From Lineus longissimus (lineage: Eukaryota; Nemertea; Pilidiophora; Heteronemertea; Lineidae): 64,000 nt of DNA. The stretch lies in contig NC_088318.1 of assembly GCF_910592395.1 (NCBI RefSeq), forward strand, positions 10,294,349-10,358,348, read 5' to 3'. Below the pieces are notes generated by a model. That model was not told the origin of the DNA. It did not search any database and saw only the letters and a program-made list of their open reading frames with translations. Shown piece by piece: positions 45,888 to 58,200 of this stretch. Position numbers and translations under genes: made by a program. The first letter of the stretch is position 1, and each line of letters begins with the position of its first letter.

Positions 45888-46960
45888 GTGAGACGTTATG
45901 GTACAAGTCAATGCCGGCTGTTTGTTAAGTTTAAACAACGGGCAAACAACATTCCGTAGAAGACGGTGGTTGGATGTTGCATTGCTGATGGGTAGTGTGC
46001 CGTTTGGTCGAGGTGAAGCTCCTTGGTTGGCAGGAACAGAAAGACAGCTTCAATCAGAGGGTTGGCTAACCTGATCAGACCTGACTCCTCCAAGCCAGGA
46101 CCACCTGCTAACAGACATGGCCATGAGGCATGTTGCCCTGGGTGCAACTTGACTGCTTTGGAGGCTCTGTGTTGATCAGACATGTACATCCTTGCTTACA
46201 TGCCTTTGCAATCATCTTGACTGGTCAGGGCTTGTCACTGCCAGGCATTGAACCCATTAATTCCCACTGTGAAACTTGGCTTACAGGGATGATTCCAAGT
46301 CAGGACTCATCCAGATAGCCTTCTGATGCATAGTGGAATAATAAATTACCTGATGCACTAGGAGAACCTCTACCTGCAACCCTTAAGGAGTGAATGGTTG
46401 ACCTCAACTGCAAAAATTTCATCACGAAATAATTTCACAGGACCTTATTCAAAATCAATTTGCGATGTGTTCCCAGGAGGACAAGTGACGCCGAAGACAC
46501 TAATAGTTCCTAACCTAGTCTTTAGATGGTGCAGGAGAGCTGGGTTAGGGGTGAAACAGCACACTGCAAGGCAGGCTAAAGGGTTAACATTGATTTATTT
46601 AATATGTTGAAGATATCTCCAACTCGAAAGGTTGAAAAAGTCAAATCAATTCATTTCCTCCTTTGGTTGGGAATTACTTTGAGAATCTCCTTGATAAAAC
46701 CTTTTACACACAGTGTCACAACAATCTGTCAAGCACAGACCAGGATATAATGCACTGTCCTTTTGTGGTCCATCTTTTCAGGGGTACCCCTACTCTTGTG
46801 CGATGGTAATGCCTTTGTTCCGTCTTTGCAGTTCGGATGATCGAAAAATAAAATTGCAGGATAATTATATTTTTTTTTGAATAGCGTTTTTGATTGGGAT
46901 CGTTTTCATCTTGATTTAACATGATTAGGGTTAACCCTTATCCCTCTGAGGTCGTTGCAC
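45888..46960. other. Non-coding stretch, nothing firm
   Basis: Short frames only. No repeat or RNA gene is recognised. Confidence 0.4.
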
Positions 46961-47357
46961 TATAGCTGCACGTACACCACCTGAAAATGGTCCACCAATC
47001 TTGGTTCGCGAACCAATGCCACACCATCGAAAATCCACCTAGCGCGTACACCAGCGCTGCAGCTAGTTATAAAATCCGGCAACAGATGGCGCGCAAACAA
47101 TAAGCAGAAAGCGTCATTTCGAAAGCGCCGCCTGTCGCCGAACCATCTAACTAGCTAATTGCCGAACCATTAGCGCGTACACCACGACAAAGCCGAGCTT
47201 TTAACAAGCCGGGCGAATTTGGACCATCAAGCTTGATGGGACAAATTCGCCCGGCAATTTGTATCGGCAATGGATTGCCGAACCAATTCGTTGCGGCAAT
47301 GTGGTGGTGTACGTGCAATTGGTCCACCAATATTTCGTGGTGTACGCGCAGCTTATA
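46961..47357. mobile_element. MITE with ACGTACACCAC-type termini
   Basis: The ends TATAGCTGCACGTACACCAC and GTGGTGTACGCGCAGCTTATA are inverted copies with a few differences. The motif CGCGTACACCA recurs several times in the interior, along with further inverted pieces (CCGAACCA and TGGTTCGG types). A possible TA duplication flanks it. It contains AAATCCGGCAACAGATGGCG, also found in a variant form in the element at 49898-50845. The short plus-strand frames over it are not genes. Confidence 0.7.
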
Positions 47358-48815
47358 TGAACACCATCAAAGCACCAGTGAGGGCTCTTTTAAAGGTATG
47401 CATTATAAGAAAAACTTTGTTGAGGCGATGTCTTCTTCTGGTATGTACCTGGACAGTAAAAAGTTTGCTCTCATTTTCCTGAACTGTCCCCCTCCCAGGA
47501 TCAGTTAAAGGCCTGCCCTGTTGGTCGAAAATGTTGAATTTGTAATTGAATTAAAAAATGTCCAATTGCGAAAAAACATACTAAGTATAAATTTCAACAT
47601 TGCCGTTGTGTAGACTGATGTGTACTGGTGGATTTCTTTTCAACTGGACCACAAGTAATTACGAAGGGCGTACCCCTTTAAGCGCCCTGCAAACAGCGAC
47701 ATGCAGCAGAAATCAAATGAAAGGAGCCTGCACTATCCTATTTGGCTGCCCTGGCATCTGAACGAAGACGACTATAAAACAATGTTTGAGTTGAATAAAG
47801 TATAGTTCATTGTATATGCATCTGTCAGGCATAATATATAATGAAGATATTTTGGTGAAATGGAGTGCTCGAGATCTTAATTTTTGCTAATGAAATTGTC
47901 AGCCACAATTTGCCAATAATGTCGACGACTTCAATCAATAATGGATAGGGCTGCTGTAATTAACTATCGATTAAATAAACGACAAATATGAAATAGTTAT
48001 TTACTGGCATGTCTACCTCTCAAATTAGGCTCCTCAAATTGATTGTTTTTGATTATAGCCTGTTTTATTGGCTGACTTTGCCCACCAACTTCCCTGAATT
48101 GATGTCTTCGAAGCAAATATGTGCCAAAACAGTCACAAGTGTTATTTGCTTTTGCAACTTGACACAAATTCGGTCTTAGGCTCGTCTTTTTGGCCCACCT
48201 AGTTTGACTACTATGGAATCATTAACTTTTTCATAATGAGCTGGCTATTTCCCTTGTTTTCCTTCTCCAAATTAAGTTTGTGCAAAAATGGACGAAAGTG
48301 TAATTTGTTTTTGTAACATGATACAAATTTCGTGATCAGAGGCGCTTCTCGTTGGCCCAAAGGTTGCACCTTCAGGAAGCGGTTCCATTAACCTCACATA
48401 AACAATTGCGCTCTTTGTTGTCCAATTAGTGCAAACTGCTCTCACTTTGTTTTGATTATTCATTAAGTGCCATTTTGTGGTCATTACGGAATAAACGAAA
48501 TGCCCTTAATTGGCCAGCTAGGGCGGGGAGTTTATCGTTCTTACAAAAAGCATTTTAGAAATGGTCTGTTAATAACATTAGGCACGTTCTCGTCCTGTTG
48601 GGGCCAAAACCACTTTGATCTTTTATATGTTTTAATTAATAATCTGGGCCGGGGTCATTTATTCTGAATGAATTAGTAACTCCATGTGGACTAGCTGTTC
48701 TGTGGTTGGAAGGTGGGTCTATGTTTAATTTTAATAATTTTGAATACGATTTCTTGCATGAGTGTCTCATTTATCAAAGAAAATTCTCATTTCTAACATT
48801 CTTTTGCTGTTTGGA
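47358..48815. other. Non-coding stretch, nothing firm
   Basis: AT-rich, no supported feature. Two related segments (TGTGCCAAAACAGTCACAAG near 48121 and TGTGCAAAAATGGACGAAAG near 48280, each followed by TGTTATTTGC/TAATTTGTTTTTG) suggest an old local duplication of about 160 bp. Confidence 0.4.
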
Positions 48816-49170
48816 AAAATTGTTACCCACAAAAAGTCATTTGACCTCTTTTTGGCTTGCCGTAGGGGATTCTTTACTATATCGCTGTGTTCGTAGTCCG
48901 TCATCATCTGTATCTTGTTTCAAAAACAGTGGCATGTTTCTTAACTGCTAGGACTATGAACTTGAAACTCTGTACACATGAACCCCCACGTCAGGTTGAA
49001 TTTCGGTTTGATCTGATTCTTGACTTGGCCACCAGGGGGCCAAAAGTGGAGACCTAAAAAGTGTGATATCTCTCTTATAAGTGTCTCGTTGGCTCACCAT
49101 TGGGGAGTCTATACAACACCGCTGTGTACGTCTTCCGTTGGCACCCGTCGTCGTCCGTCAGGGGCCTAAA
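48816..49170. repeat. Decayed interspersed repeat
   Basis: Modules such as TTTGACCTCTTTTTGGC, GGCCACCAGGGGGCCAAAA and CACCCGTCGTCGTCCGTC resemble the repeat at 26280-27065. Internally it repeats a block containing CTATATCGCTGTGT / CTACAACACCGCTGTGT. Diverged, with no coding capacity. Confidence 0.4.
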
Positions 49171-49897
49171 ATTAAAACACAAAAAGTGCAATATCTCACT
49201 TATAAGCAACTCATTTTCAATGATATTTTATTGTAGGAACTCCGAGCAAGGATACATCACATATGTCAAATGTCATGCCAATTTTGATTTGACCTATATA
49301 TTATACATGTAACATGTTCCTAACTAGCATGAATTCCTAACCACCAAATATCAATACAGTGAGCCCCTGGCCTTTTCATTATTTTTGATGCACCTCCTCA
49401 AAGCAGTGACATGTGATAATAATTGCTGTGATGAGCCATAATAAGATTATGCGATGACCCCTGCCAACAAGGGATTTTTGGCACATGTGATAATGATTGC
49501 TTGTTTTTGCTATAAAAATTGCCTGTCTGCTGGTAACCTCATAGACCACTGCCACCTGAAAATAAGGATAACCTGAAATGTTTACTCTCATAACACTTGC
49601 AAGGTATTTTGCCCAGTGGTAGACTCGAACTTTGCTGGAAGGTGACCAAATTGTTCTTTGTGAAGGTGTATAGCAAGTCAGACTTCAAAGCATACCTATC
49701 CTGTATGCTTATCGGTCAACAGACAACATTACATGAGTAGTCTTAACCATTTGCCTACATAGTCTTGGCAGGTAATGCCGCCTACAAATTGAAGGCACAA
49801 ATTCCAATTGCATCAAAGTATGGTCAAAGATCGAAGTACGGTACATTTTTGTGGCTGATAATAGTTTTAGATTTGGCTTTATTTTCTCATTTCACAT
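49171..49897. other. Non-coding stretch, nothing firm
   Basis: AT-rich, no supported feature. Confidence 0.4.
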
Positions 49898-50845
49898 TAG
49901 TCGTACTTCCACCTATCAAATCCCCGTGTCTTTTGCGCTTACACCATGAATTGCCGCGTCTAAATAGACCCATGTGTTAAATCCCCATGTCTATTAACCC
50001 TAATCGGGTGCTAATTTAGAACCGTGTTCAACACAGGTTTTTTGATAGGTGGAATCTGAATAGACACGGCAATTGCAAGTTCTAAGATCCGGCGACAGAT
50101 GGCGCAGTGTAGTTGCCTCGGTATTGCGCATGCGTGAACATTGTAAACATTCCCGTGAAATTTCTCGGTCTGACAGTTCCCGAATAACACGATCGTTTTG
50201 ACAGTTTTAACCTAATTTTCTAGAAAGTATCGTCTTCACATGGAACAAAAGGTTTTTTTCAACAGAAAATCGCATTTTAACTTCAGTTTGTGGTGGTCGC
50301 CATTAAACTCTAATGAATCTCGAAATTCCCCTCCAACGGGAAAGAAACACAGGAGAGCTCCCTACCTACAGCGCACCTATCGCCGGGGCTATTAACCATT
50401 CATCATCATCATCATATCATTACCGGCGTCGTAACCCTATTGGATTTTTGCCGGAGGTATGGAGTCCACTATAGGCTACTGTCCACCTATGTAGGATCTT
50501 TTACTTGCCCTGGCATAGACACTCAGGTACAAGGGACCACGGCTTTTAGTCTCATCCGACAGACCCTCGAGTATTTCATACGTTAGTGTACGTGTTGTGA
50601 AGAGCCAGGAATTTTAGTTCCTTGAAAGCCACGCCAGTTCATCCAGAAATACAATCCTGGGTTCTCCCCGGGATCGAACCCGGGCCCTATTGCGTGGTAG
50701 CCAGCAGTGTTAACCACTAGGCTATGAGGCTCCTCCATTATCTAACACCACTGATAGGTGTAAGTGCGCCCCAGGTTTTTTGACACACGGCGAAGACACG
50801 GGTCTTGAAAAACACTGGGTTTTATGATAGGTGGAACTACGACTA
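49898..50845. mobile_element. ~950-bp MITE-like element with a nested SINE
   Basis: The inverted ends TAGTCGTACTTCCACCTATCA and TGATAGGTGGAACTACGACTA mark the borders, perhaps with a TA target duplication. A second GATAGGTGGAA lies at about 50051, so the left 160 bp can fold on itself. The right third carries a SINE in minus orientation (50399-50733). Without the SINE the element is about 600 bp and encodes nothing recognisable. Confidence 0.7.
50399..50733 (-). repeat. tRNA-derived SINE, nested
   Basis: On the minus strand it starts GGAGCCTCATAGCC, with A box TAGCCTAGTGG and a perfect B box (GGTTCGATCCC) in GGGCCCGGGTTCGATCCCGG. A body follows with GTCGGATGAGACTAAAAGCC and GGTCCCTTGTACC, and the 3' tail is a run of ATG/ATC triplets (50404-50417 on the plus strand). 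The GTCGGATGAGAC-type body is, from memory, widespread in marine invertebrate SINEs; I do not name the family. The tRNA part is not a functional tRNA gene because it lacks a matching 3' acceptor arm. Confidence 0.8.
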
Positions 50846-51466
50846 TTATGCTTCGGTTATTTCAAGTATGGATTACTTTGTAATTTGAATGCTTATCATT
50901 TATACCAGTCAGCATACATCTTTACATGTGTAGTCTTAAATATTTGCCAACAAAGTTTTGTAAAGCAAAATGAACTGAAGGGACAGATATACTGTATGTT
51001 TGACCTGGGTTGACAACCCAAGATATCGAAAGGTTAACAACCAATATAAACCATTGCTTAATTGACAGAGATCTTATTAACAACAGGATGAAACTGTCAT
51101 AATCACCATTGTATGACAACAGATCAGATTTCCACACTTAATCGAAAGATGAGAATTTTGCCGACCGTTATCAAATCTTTATTAAAGTTGGTCGCCATGG
51201 TGAATACTCATCAGCGTCACTGAAGGGTAAGGTTCCTAAATGACACTATGTTGTAAATTTCAAGATGATGTTTTAACCCTTTAAAGCAAAGACTGAAAGT
51301 ATTTTCATAATATTTCAGAAAACGATTAACTTTCTTGATTCAAAATCAATCACTAACCCAGTAATACCATGAGAAAATGCTTATCGAGAGCTGTCTTTAT
51401 TTCAACAAAGGGCCTCATTTTGAACTCTTCATATTGACCTGTGAGATCTGCATGTGGCCAAATAAA
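50846..51466. other. Non-coding stretch, nothing firm
   Basis: AT-rich. Short frames on both strands have no support. Confidence 0.4.
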
Positions 51467-51656
51467 TGTGACCCGTTCCAGCAAAATCAGTCGCATGTCG
51501 CTCTGAGCTTGGCAGGTTGAGACCGACTGTTTGTTCATTTCATTATTGTCAGCCTTTTGTGAAATCTGAAGACATCAATTTCTTCTATTATATCCTGGTG
51601 TCATCTAGGCTCATCTTATGTGCAACATGCGACTGGTTTTGCTAGAACTGGTCACA
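51467..51656 (+). mobile_element. ~190-bp MITE, copy 3
   Basis: Inverted ends TGTGACCCGTTCCAGC and GCTAGAACTGGTCACA. The body has CGCATGTCGCTCTGAGCTTG and TGGTGTCATCTAGGCTCATC, matching 35729-35919 base for base over most of its length, with scattered differences, some of which are mirrored between the two termini. Confidence 0.85.
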
Positions 51657-52820
51657 AATGTTCCAAATGGCTTTACGAGGTGCTTGCGGCTTTTATAACT
51701 TAGCACCTCTACTATTTGTCTGGTGAATTTTATGGTAGAACTTCAAAGGAATAGTCATGTTATCATTTTGTTGGTTTATGCTATTGTTCTTGGCAAGGAA
51801 ATGATCTTCTATTGGCTATTTTCATTTGTGTGCATCAATATTTTATTACCAATATCACATGGTTAGTGGAAGGGTATAAAATTGTTTTCTTTCTGTAGAA
51901 TCAGCATATTTTCCACTCCACTCCTATCCCGTGTGTGCTTTGCATGTGGTTCAATTCCAGCTGTTATGCATTATATTTCGACCCAACTTGACATATTTTA
52001 TGTGTACTTTCCTCTTCATGATTGTGGAGCATTAAAAAGTCTTCTTAAATTGGAAGGTTGTAAATGCTGGTATGCTCAACGATAGTCAATGTGTCATAAA
52101 TCATTATGAGATTGACGAACCTGACTGTCATATCAGATCTGTTTCCGAATTCCTTGCCCATTTGATGTGGTGGTTGTTGCAAGCTTAACCACAATAATAT
52201 GACCACACCAGTTGGGGCGTGTCACCAGAAGTCATACATACTCTTAGCTATAATCAGTGTCCATTGTGAGCAGACTCTTCTTCTTATTGTTAATTTATAG
52301 TATCATATGCGGTTTCCGGCCTTTTCATTACTGCCTTTCACTTTTAAGCAATTGTTAGTATGGATATACAGTTGGATATTCTAGTTTGCCACCGCTGGTG
52401 AACGCTGTACAGTCCAATTCAAAAATGACATCCATCCTACTTTGCGTTATTGATGTGCAACGTACACGCCAGTTGCGCGCCAAGTCGCACGTCAATGACG
52501 CACAAGTGACGCACTTATCTCTATGTTTCGTGTATTATACGTGTGACCTATGCGCTGGGTAGCTCATCAATGACGCAAATTTAGGGATGACCATCGTGAT
52601 TTTGACTGTATGTGAGTTTCCTTGCTGCGTTGGAGACTTGCGGTTTATGACTAAATAACTGAGTTACTCCAGCTTTCTTTTCTTGCAAAAGCTTGCTGTG
52701 ACAAATTACAAAAACTTCCTGTCCTAAAATTTCACCAGTCTTGGTCCATTCGATGACATATTTAGATTTCTTATAATTGACATTTGCAACCGTCGTATCT
52801 TTTTTTGCCCCTTTTGGCAG
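51657..52820. other. Non-coding stretch, nothing firm
   Basis: No supported feature apart from an inverted/direct cluster of GACGCA and GTGACGCAC motifs at about 52480-52575. The pyrimidine tract at its right end serves the candidate exon at 52821. Confidence 0.4.
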
Positions 52821-53046
52821 TTCACATTCCCTATTGGGAGTTAACAGTCGCTATTGTCTGGCACCTGTGATAATGCTTGTGGAAGAACTCACTACCACAA
52901 ATTACAAACGCTTTCAGGATGTAACAAGACCCAGTCCTAATGATGGAAAAACTGCATCTTATTGTTCAGTACAAGGTGAATCATACCTCGTGATTCAGAA
53001 TAAATGGGATTCGTCTTCTGCATTGTTAGATCCACAGCAAATGAAG
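52821..53046 (+). CDS. Candidate internal exon
   Basis: It has an excellent acceptor (TTTTTTTGCCCCTTTTGGCAG|) and a moderate donor (ATGAAG|GTAATC). The open frame enters with one base and leaves in phase 0, compatible with 45660-45887 upstream and 61822-61879 downstream. The peptide includes LAPVIMLVEELTTTNYKRF, then SPNDGKTASYC and SYLVIQNKWDSSSALLD. The frame runs on past the donor to a TAA at 53089, then is open again to 53352, so an unspliced or alternative form is possible. No family is recognised. Confidence 0.32.
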
Positions 53047-53357
53047 GTAATCGACAACCGTTCCCGACTATTGAAGAAAAGGTTTCCTTAATTGCTAATG
53101 TCGGTCCGACTTGTCGTCCTGCGCGTAACGTCCCTATATTTTGTTGATGCTCCCGCTCTTTTACAAATCAAGAAGAACTGTTTTTCACTGAAAGTATCAA
53201 ATGTCAACCATGATGCAAGTTCTGCACACGTTAAGAATGTGACCACAAAATTCGGAACTTTGCAGTCACATGCAAAATTAAGAGAAATAATCAGAATTTT
53301 CGATCAAATAATTCGTACTGTCAATGGCCAAAACACTCCGGTCATGATTTAGTTTAA

Positions 53358-53915
53358 CCCTTTAGCTCCTGCAGGTCTGCAATTTTTTTTCCAGCATCTC
53401 CTGAAGATTTCCAGGTATTCCTATAGACTTTTGGCAAAAGTGACACAAAAAGTTGAAGATGAAGTACTACAAGTGATATTTATTTTGAAGCTAACAATCA
53501 TACCTACAATATGATATCATTAATTTTTCATTAACCCTCTCAGCAATTTAGTGAAAATGCATAAAAAGGCCCTATAATAAACAATCGAATCATAAGAAGT
53601 TCCTACCTAATCAAAAAACTCAATAAAGGAACCCGAATGTACAATAATGCAACCTGATACCAATCGAAAAACACAACCCGGCAGTCTCCTGTACATGGAG
53701 TACATGAATGGGGCCAGGAGGCTGACTGGCCAACTCGCTATAGCCCTGTATTACTCGGTAAAATGTACAGCAACCCACCTAGGAACGAGTTTTATCATGA
53801 AGATTACACGCTAAGTGTCGCCCCTGTGGTGTTACTTTACTTCTCAGCCGCTTACGATATCGTAGGGCGGGAATTTTAAACACGGCCGGCTAAGAACGGT
53901 ACAGGAGCTTAAGGG
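53358..53915. mobile_element. TTAA-flanked MITE, second type
   Basis: Ends CCCTTTAGCTCCTG and CAGGAGCTTAAGGG are near-perfect inverted repeats flanked by TTAA on both sides (53354-53357 and 53916-53919). The 558-bp body has no open frame. The TTAA target again suggests piggyBac-type mobilisation. The termini differ from those of 29643-29979, so this is a different family. Confidence 0.75.
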
Positions 53916-53919
53916 TTAA

Positions 53920-55125
53920 ACAAGCATTGTACAAGGACCTTGGCCTCATTCAAAATGATCTAAAAATTTTTATCCGAAATGACTGCACACAGAGGTTCTA
54001 AATTCGTCCACTGCCAAGGAAGCTGAAACCACCTCAAGGCTCATATAGCCGTTGGTTGCTTTCAAGCATACCTGCAGTTTTTGCAACCTGAACTTAAAAC
54101 ATTTACCAGATCGATGGAAAACCACTGGTATTTTGCCTAGCAAACAGCGAGGGGAAAACCATTTGCAATTAAAGAGAAATTCCTCGTCGACAACAACCCT
54201 GGCAGACTACGAAGAAACGATTGGGGGTTCAGAGAGCAACTCGAGCTATCTCCAGTCGGTCAGGTTGTGACTCATTAGGGGAAAGATTGTCGAGAAACGC
54301 CTGCACAGGATCCCCTGCTATTTTCAGACTCATTCAAGGCATTTTTCACACCTTTCGAGATTCTGTAAGGCTTACCGTTTACTTTGAAAACCTATACCGC
54401 TCAATCCAAGAGGAAGAGGTGCGAAATCCACAAAAGGTGTGCCCTCGCTTTTGACTTCAAAGACAGAATACCCTTGATACAAAAGTGTGATTTGCTGTCG
54501 GGTTGTGTCGTTATGCTTTTGATGGTAACTCTATTATCGCAAAAAGAGCTATTTAGTGCATTCCTGTTGAATAGCCAATGGCTTTGAAACCATATATTTG
54601 GAATAAATACTTCTTTGAAATGTTTCCTCCAGCATATTTCTGCTCTAAAAGTTCAGGGTGTGCACAGTTACATGCGTTTTTGCATCATTCTGGCCTACCA
54701 CATGACACAATTAGATCATGAAGTAATGCTCTATTGACCACGCAAATAATCTGATTTATTCACATATGTGGCTCTACCCTGAAATGCGAGTGAAGGAAAT
54801 CATGTATTTTTACATTCTAAGGTGCTGCACTCGTGGAGGAATACAGTTAGTTTAGATACATCCTTCGGCAACTTGGCTCTTTATCGTTACTTACTTACCA
54901 AACTGCACCATCTCGGCTAACTCCTTTCGCACTTCCCACCATCATCCTTTAGCTGTCATTTGAGCTCCCAGCGGAATGCCAATGAATAATGCATTGTCCA
55001 TGTATGTCAGAGCAAGGCACAGACAACAGTTTCATCTGAACTGTTGTCTCAATATGTCCACTTTGATCATAATGTCCATAGCTTATTTAGTATCCCAATG
55101 GACAATGTAGAGTTCTTGGGTTTCA
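53920..55125. other. Non-coding stretch; unsupported frames
   Basis: Overlapping plus-strand frames at 54052-54587 and a minus-strand segment ending at a good donor near 54900 (CAGTTTG|GTAAGT) were considered. Neither has a full pair of splice sites with an open frame. Confidence 0.35.
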
Positions 55126-55275
55126 GAGTGGGAAAGGAAGAGGAAAGATGCTGATGGAATTGTATTGTATTGTGTGTTGGGATGAAGTCATGATGTTTTT
55201 GAGTCGGAAAGGATGAGGAAATAGGCTGGCTGAATTGTATTGTATTATGTGTTTGGATAAAGTCATGATGTCCAA
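55126..55275. repeat. Two-copy ~75-bp tandem duplication
   Basis: Two diverged copies of GGAAAGGAAGAGGAAA, then AATTGTATTGTATT, then GTCATGATG stand head to tail. The minus-strand frame over it is a repeat translation. Confidence 0.6.
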
Positions 55276-58200
55276 GACCATGAACATTTTATCAAAGAGG
55301 TCATGTGTTATGATATAGATTATCAAACAGTAAATATCCCATGCAACTTATACATGCAGTTACTGTCCTTTAAACTGGGTACCTGCATGTCCATAGCCTT
55401 GGTCAATTTGTAGCATGTACCCTCGGAACCACTAGATGGCGTCAAAGCCATAAATCTGTACTGGGCCAAGGACTGTCTAATCACGTTGATCATGGGCCAT
55501 CAAAGTGGTACAGCCTTCCAATTGCTCGCAGTGGTCAATATTGTGTTATGGTGCTTCTTAGTATTCCTCTGGCTTATCCTCATCAATCGACATAAAAAAC
55601 AACTAATCCTAAAATGGAGCGATTCTTTGACGTTTCAGGGGAAGCCATCTTCGTCTTCAGCAACTTGCTTTCCAGACTTGGTCAATCGGTATTCCCCTGG
55701 AGCAGTTTTCTATGCGAGGCGGTGCCAAGGGTGGAATCAACACTTGGCTGAGAACTGTCTTGTCGGCTTGATCAGGGGCCATCAAGATGATACAGCATAC
55801 CAAATGTTCCCACTGGTAACAAAATTACTGCACATCTTCGCATTCTAATCATCATCAACCAATAAAAAAACCCACCAAAAATGGATCGAATGTGCAGAAA
55901 GTCCCTTTAATGTGACATTTTGGGATGAGGCCATCTTCGATGTCTTACTGTGACTGTTGTGTTTTTTTCTGTTAAATTGTTATGTTTGTTCAATGATATG
56001 GGCGAAAAATAATAACACAGTCCATGCAAAAACAGCCTTGACTTCTCATCTGGTAACTGCCATAGTTTGACACCGTGGATGGGTGTGCTGTGACTTGATC
56101 GAGAGAGGTTTCCATTAAAGGGAGATAATAGGCAGGAGCCAAGTAGATCAGATTAAGTTACACGCAGTCACAGATAGGGGTCTCTCTTATATATATCAGT
56201 TCACAGATACTATTTTGTGTGAGGAATATAGTTATTGTTTAATCGAACACAAACAAGGCCCCTCACTGCACATGACACCTGAAGACGACCATCTGGCAAT
56301 AAGAGGGAATGGTGTACTGTGACTAAATGAGAGACATTTCACTTTTGGTGTTTGCCTCTATCAGGGTAAAATGTCAGATAGCAGACATTGCTTTTTCCAT
56401 GTGATTGTTTGTAATTAGGAATTAATTACTTGATTGGAATGTGTAATTTTGGCTGGTACCTTTTGAAGAACACTAATGGCATAATTGGCTACTGAAACAA
56501 TATTTTTTTGCTCAGCATCATTCAGATATTACTGTTAAACAGATGAAAAGGGAGGTAATCAGCCTATTACTACCTGAGGAGTTATGTTATCAAAACTATC
56601 CAAAAGCATTTGCACAGGCGTATGGACCAGCCTGCTCCTGCTTCTTATCTGTATTCCGATTTTACGTGTTTCGATTCAAGCATTCTACGTCCGTCCCCTG
56701 CTGTTGTTTGGGGCTTGATTAGAGTACTAAATTGCTTGTATGATTTCGACCAAGGTTTAACAACGCTGTGAGTAGAAATTTCCATGATTTAACGTTACCT
56801 TCAATTTTAAGGCACATGTTGTTTGTTTACTCTAGTGATTGTTTCTATGAAAATGACATGCCATACTTGGCCGGCACCAGAGAAAACTTGGCATTTTGGC
56901 TGATTTGTAATGATTGAAACCTATTTTGTAGTATTCTTATGTGATGGTCTCAGTGCACACAAACCCTAAAGTCACATACTGTGATTTGGAAAATCGATAC
57001 ACATGCAGGTCTACACTCAAAACACAAGCATGCACTGATTATTGGCATCGCCTGGCATTAGACGTCCATTTGCGCTACTGAGCTAAAATTTAAAACAAGC
57101 ATTCGACATCAATAGTAAAGTGAATCATTTAAAAATGCTCAGCTGCTGCAATTAACAGCAAAACTGGAGAATAAAACATCACTTTTCGTTAGCATCCTAG
57201 CTGTTAACCTTCCATGCTCTAATGGAAATGATCACAAAGCAGTAAGAGTGCAAAGTTAGAGAAAATCACATTTTTGAGCTATGTTTGCAAAATGATGGAA
57301 GGCATTGTTAAGTGCCAGAAACGTCATAGGAAGATGATGCAAATCTTTCATTTGTCATCACCTTTTATTTCATTAATCCTGTCAGAAAGAGGAATACATT
57401 GGTAAGAAAAGAGCTGGCGTTTCAAGGAAGAGGCTAAGCTCAGCTGGCGAGGATCTCCTAGAGTTACCACTTTGCAATCTGATGACGCTACATTTGGGCT
57501 CGAGAGACTTGGCTGCAAACACTTTGGGATGACTAGTTCTTCTTTGTTGATTTGAGGTGGTCTGAAAATGATGTGTATTTCTGTAAAGAAAACATCAGAA
57601 AATGTGCAGTGTGCAGGTCAATGTTGAGTTGAAATGGATTTTAGACATTTTCAGTCTTTCTCTATTGTTATTACCAGTGCATTTCCAATATATCCTCGAC
57701 ACAAATGTACACAGGTGTCAGCCATTCGATTGAAACCAAGCTTAAAGTACCTGTTCCGATTTCGCAAGTTTTTCATTTCGTCAGTTTATCAGGTTTGGGA
57801 TGTAGTGAAGGTCTATATCTATCGTGGGTGAGTGCTACTGGTTAGTACGAAGGTGTCTGTAGGTTAACTTCTTCAGGATAGCTGCATGATTTATCACTTG
57901 TGTATCTTAGAAATTTGGAATAGATGAGATTGGCTAGTTTGTGTTTCCTTATTTATTGTGGATGAAAGATATCAACAATATTGCGGGATACTGTGGGTTG
58001 TGCAGATATTACTGTTGCTGAACTCTGGCATCGGCAGGATCTAAAGTGGCTAGTTCTTGGAAATATTGATTTAAGGTGAGGTGATTGTGTCGATTTAGTG
58101 ACTCAACACGATAATAGTTTCTGTTTATCTTGACACACAAGACTTTAAAATCGCTATTCTTGTTGTACACCCTTATAGAATTCCCTGCCAGTGAGTTGGA

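Noticed and set aside
50640-50733. tRNA gene on the minus strand
   Set aside because: A perfect B box, but the 5' and 3' acceptor strands do not pair and the tRNA-like part runs into a SINE body with a triplet tail.
54880-54945. Minus-strand segment VRKELAEMVQF ending at a GTAAGTAAGT donor
   Set aside because: A TGA lies just upstream in the same frame and there is no acceptor between it and the donor.
55486-55848. 120-codon plus-strand frame with a hydrophobic segment (LLAVVNIVLWCFLVFLW)
   Set aside because: It crosses a diverged internal duplication (55480-55660 and 55765-55945), and has neither splice sites nor a family; probably chance.
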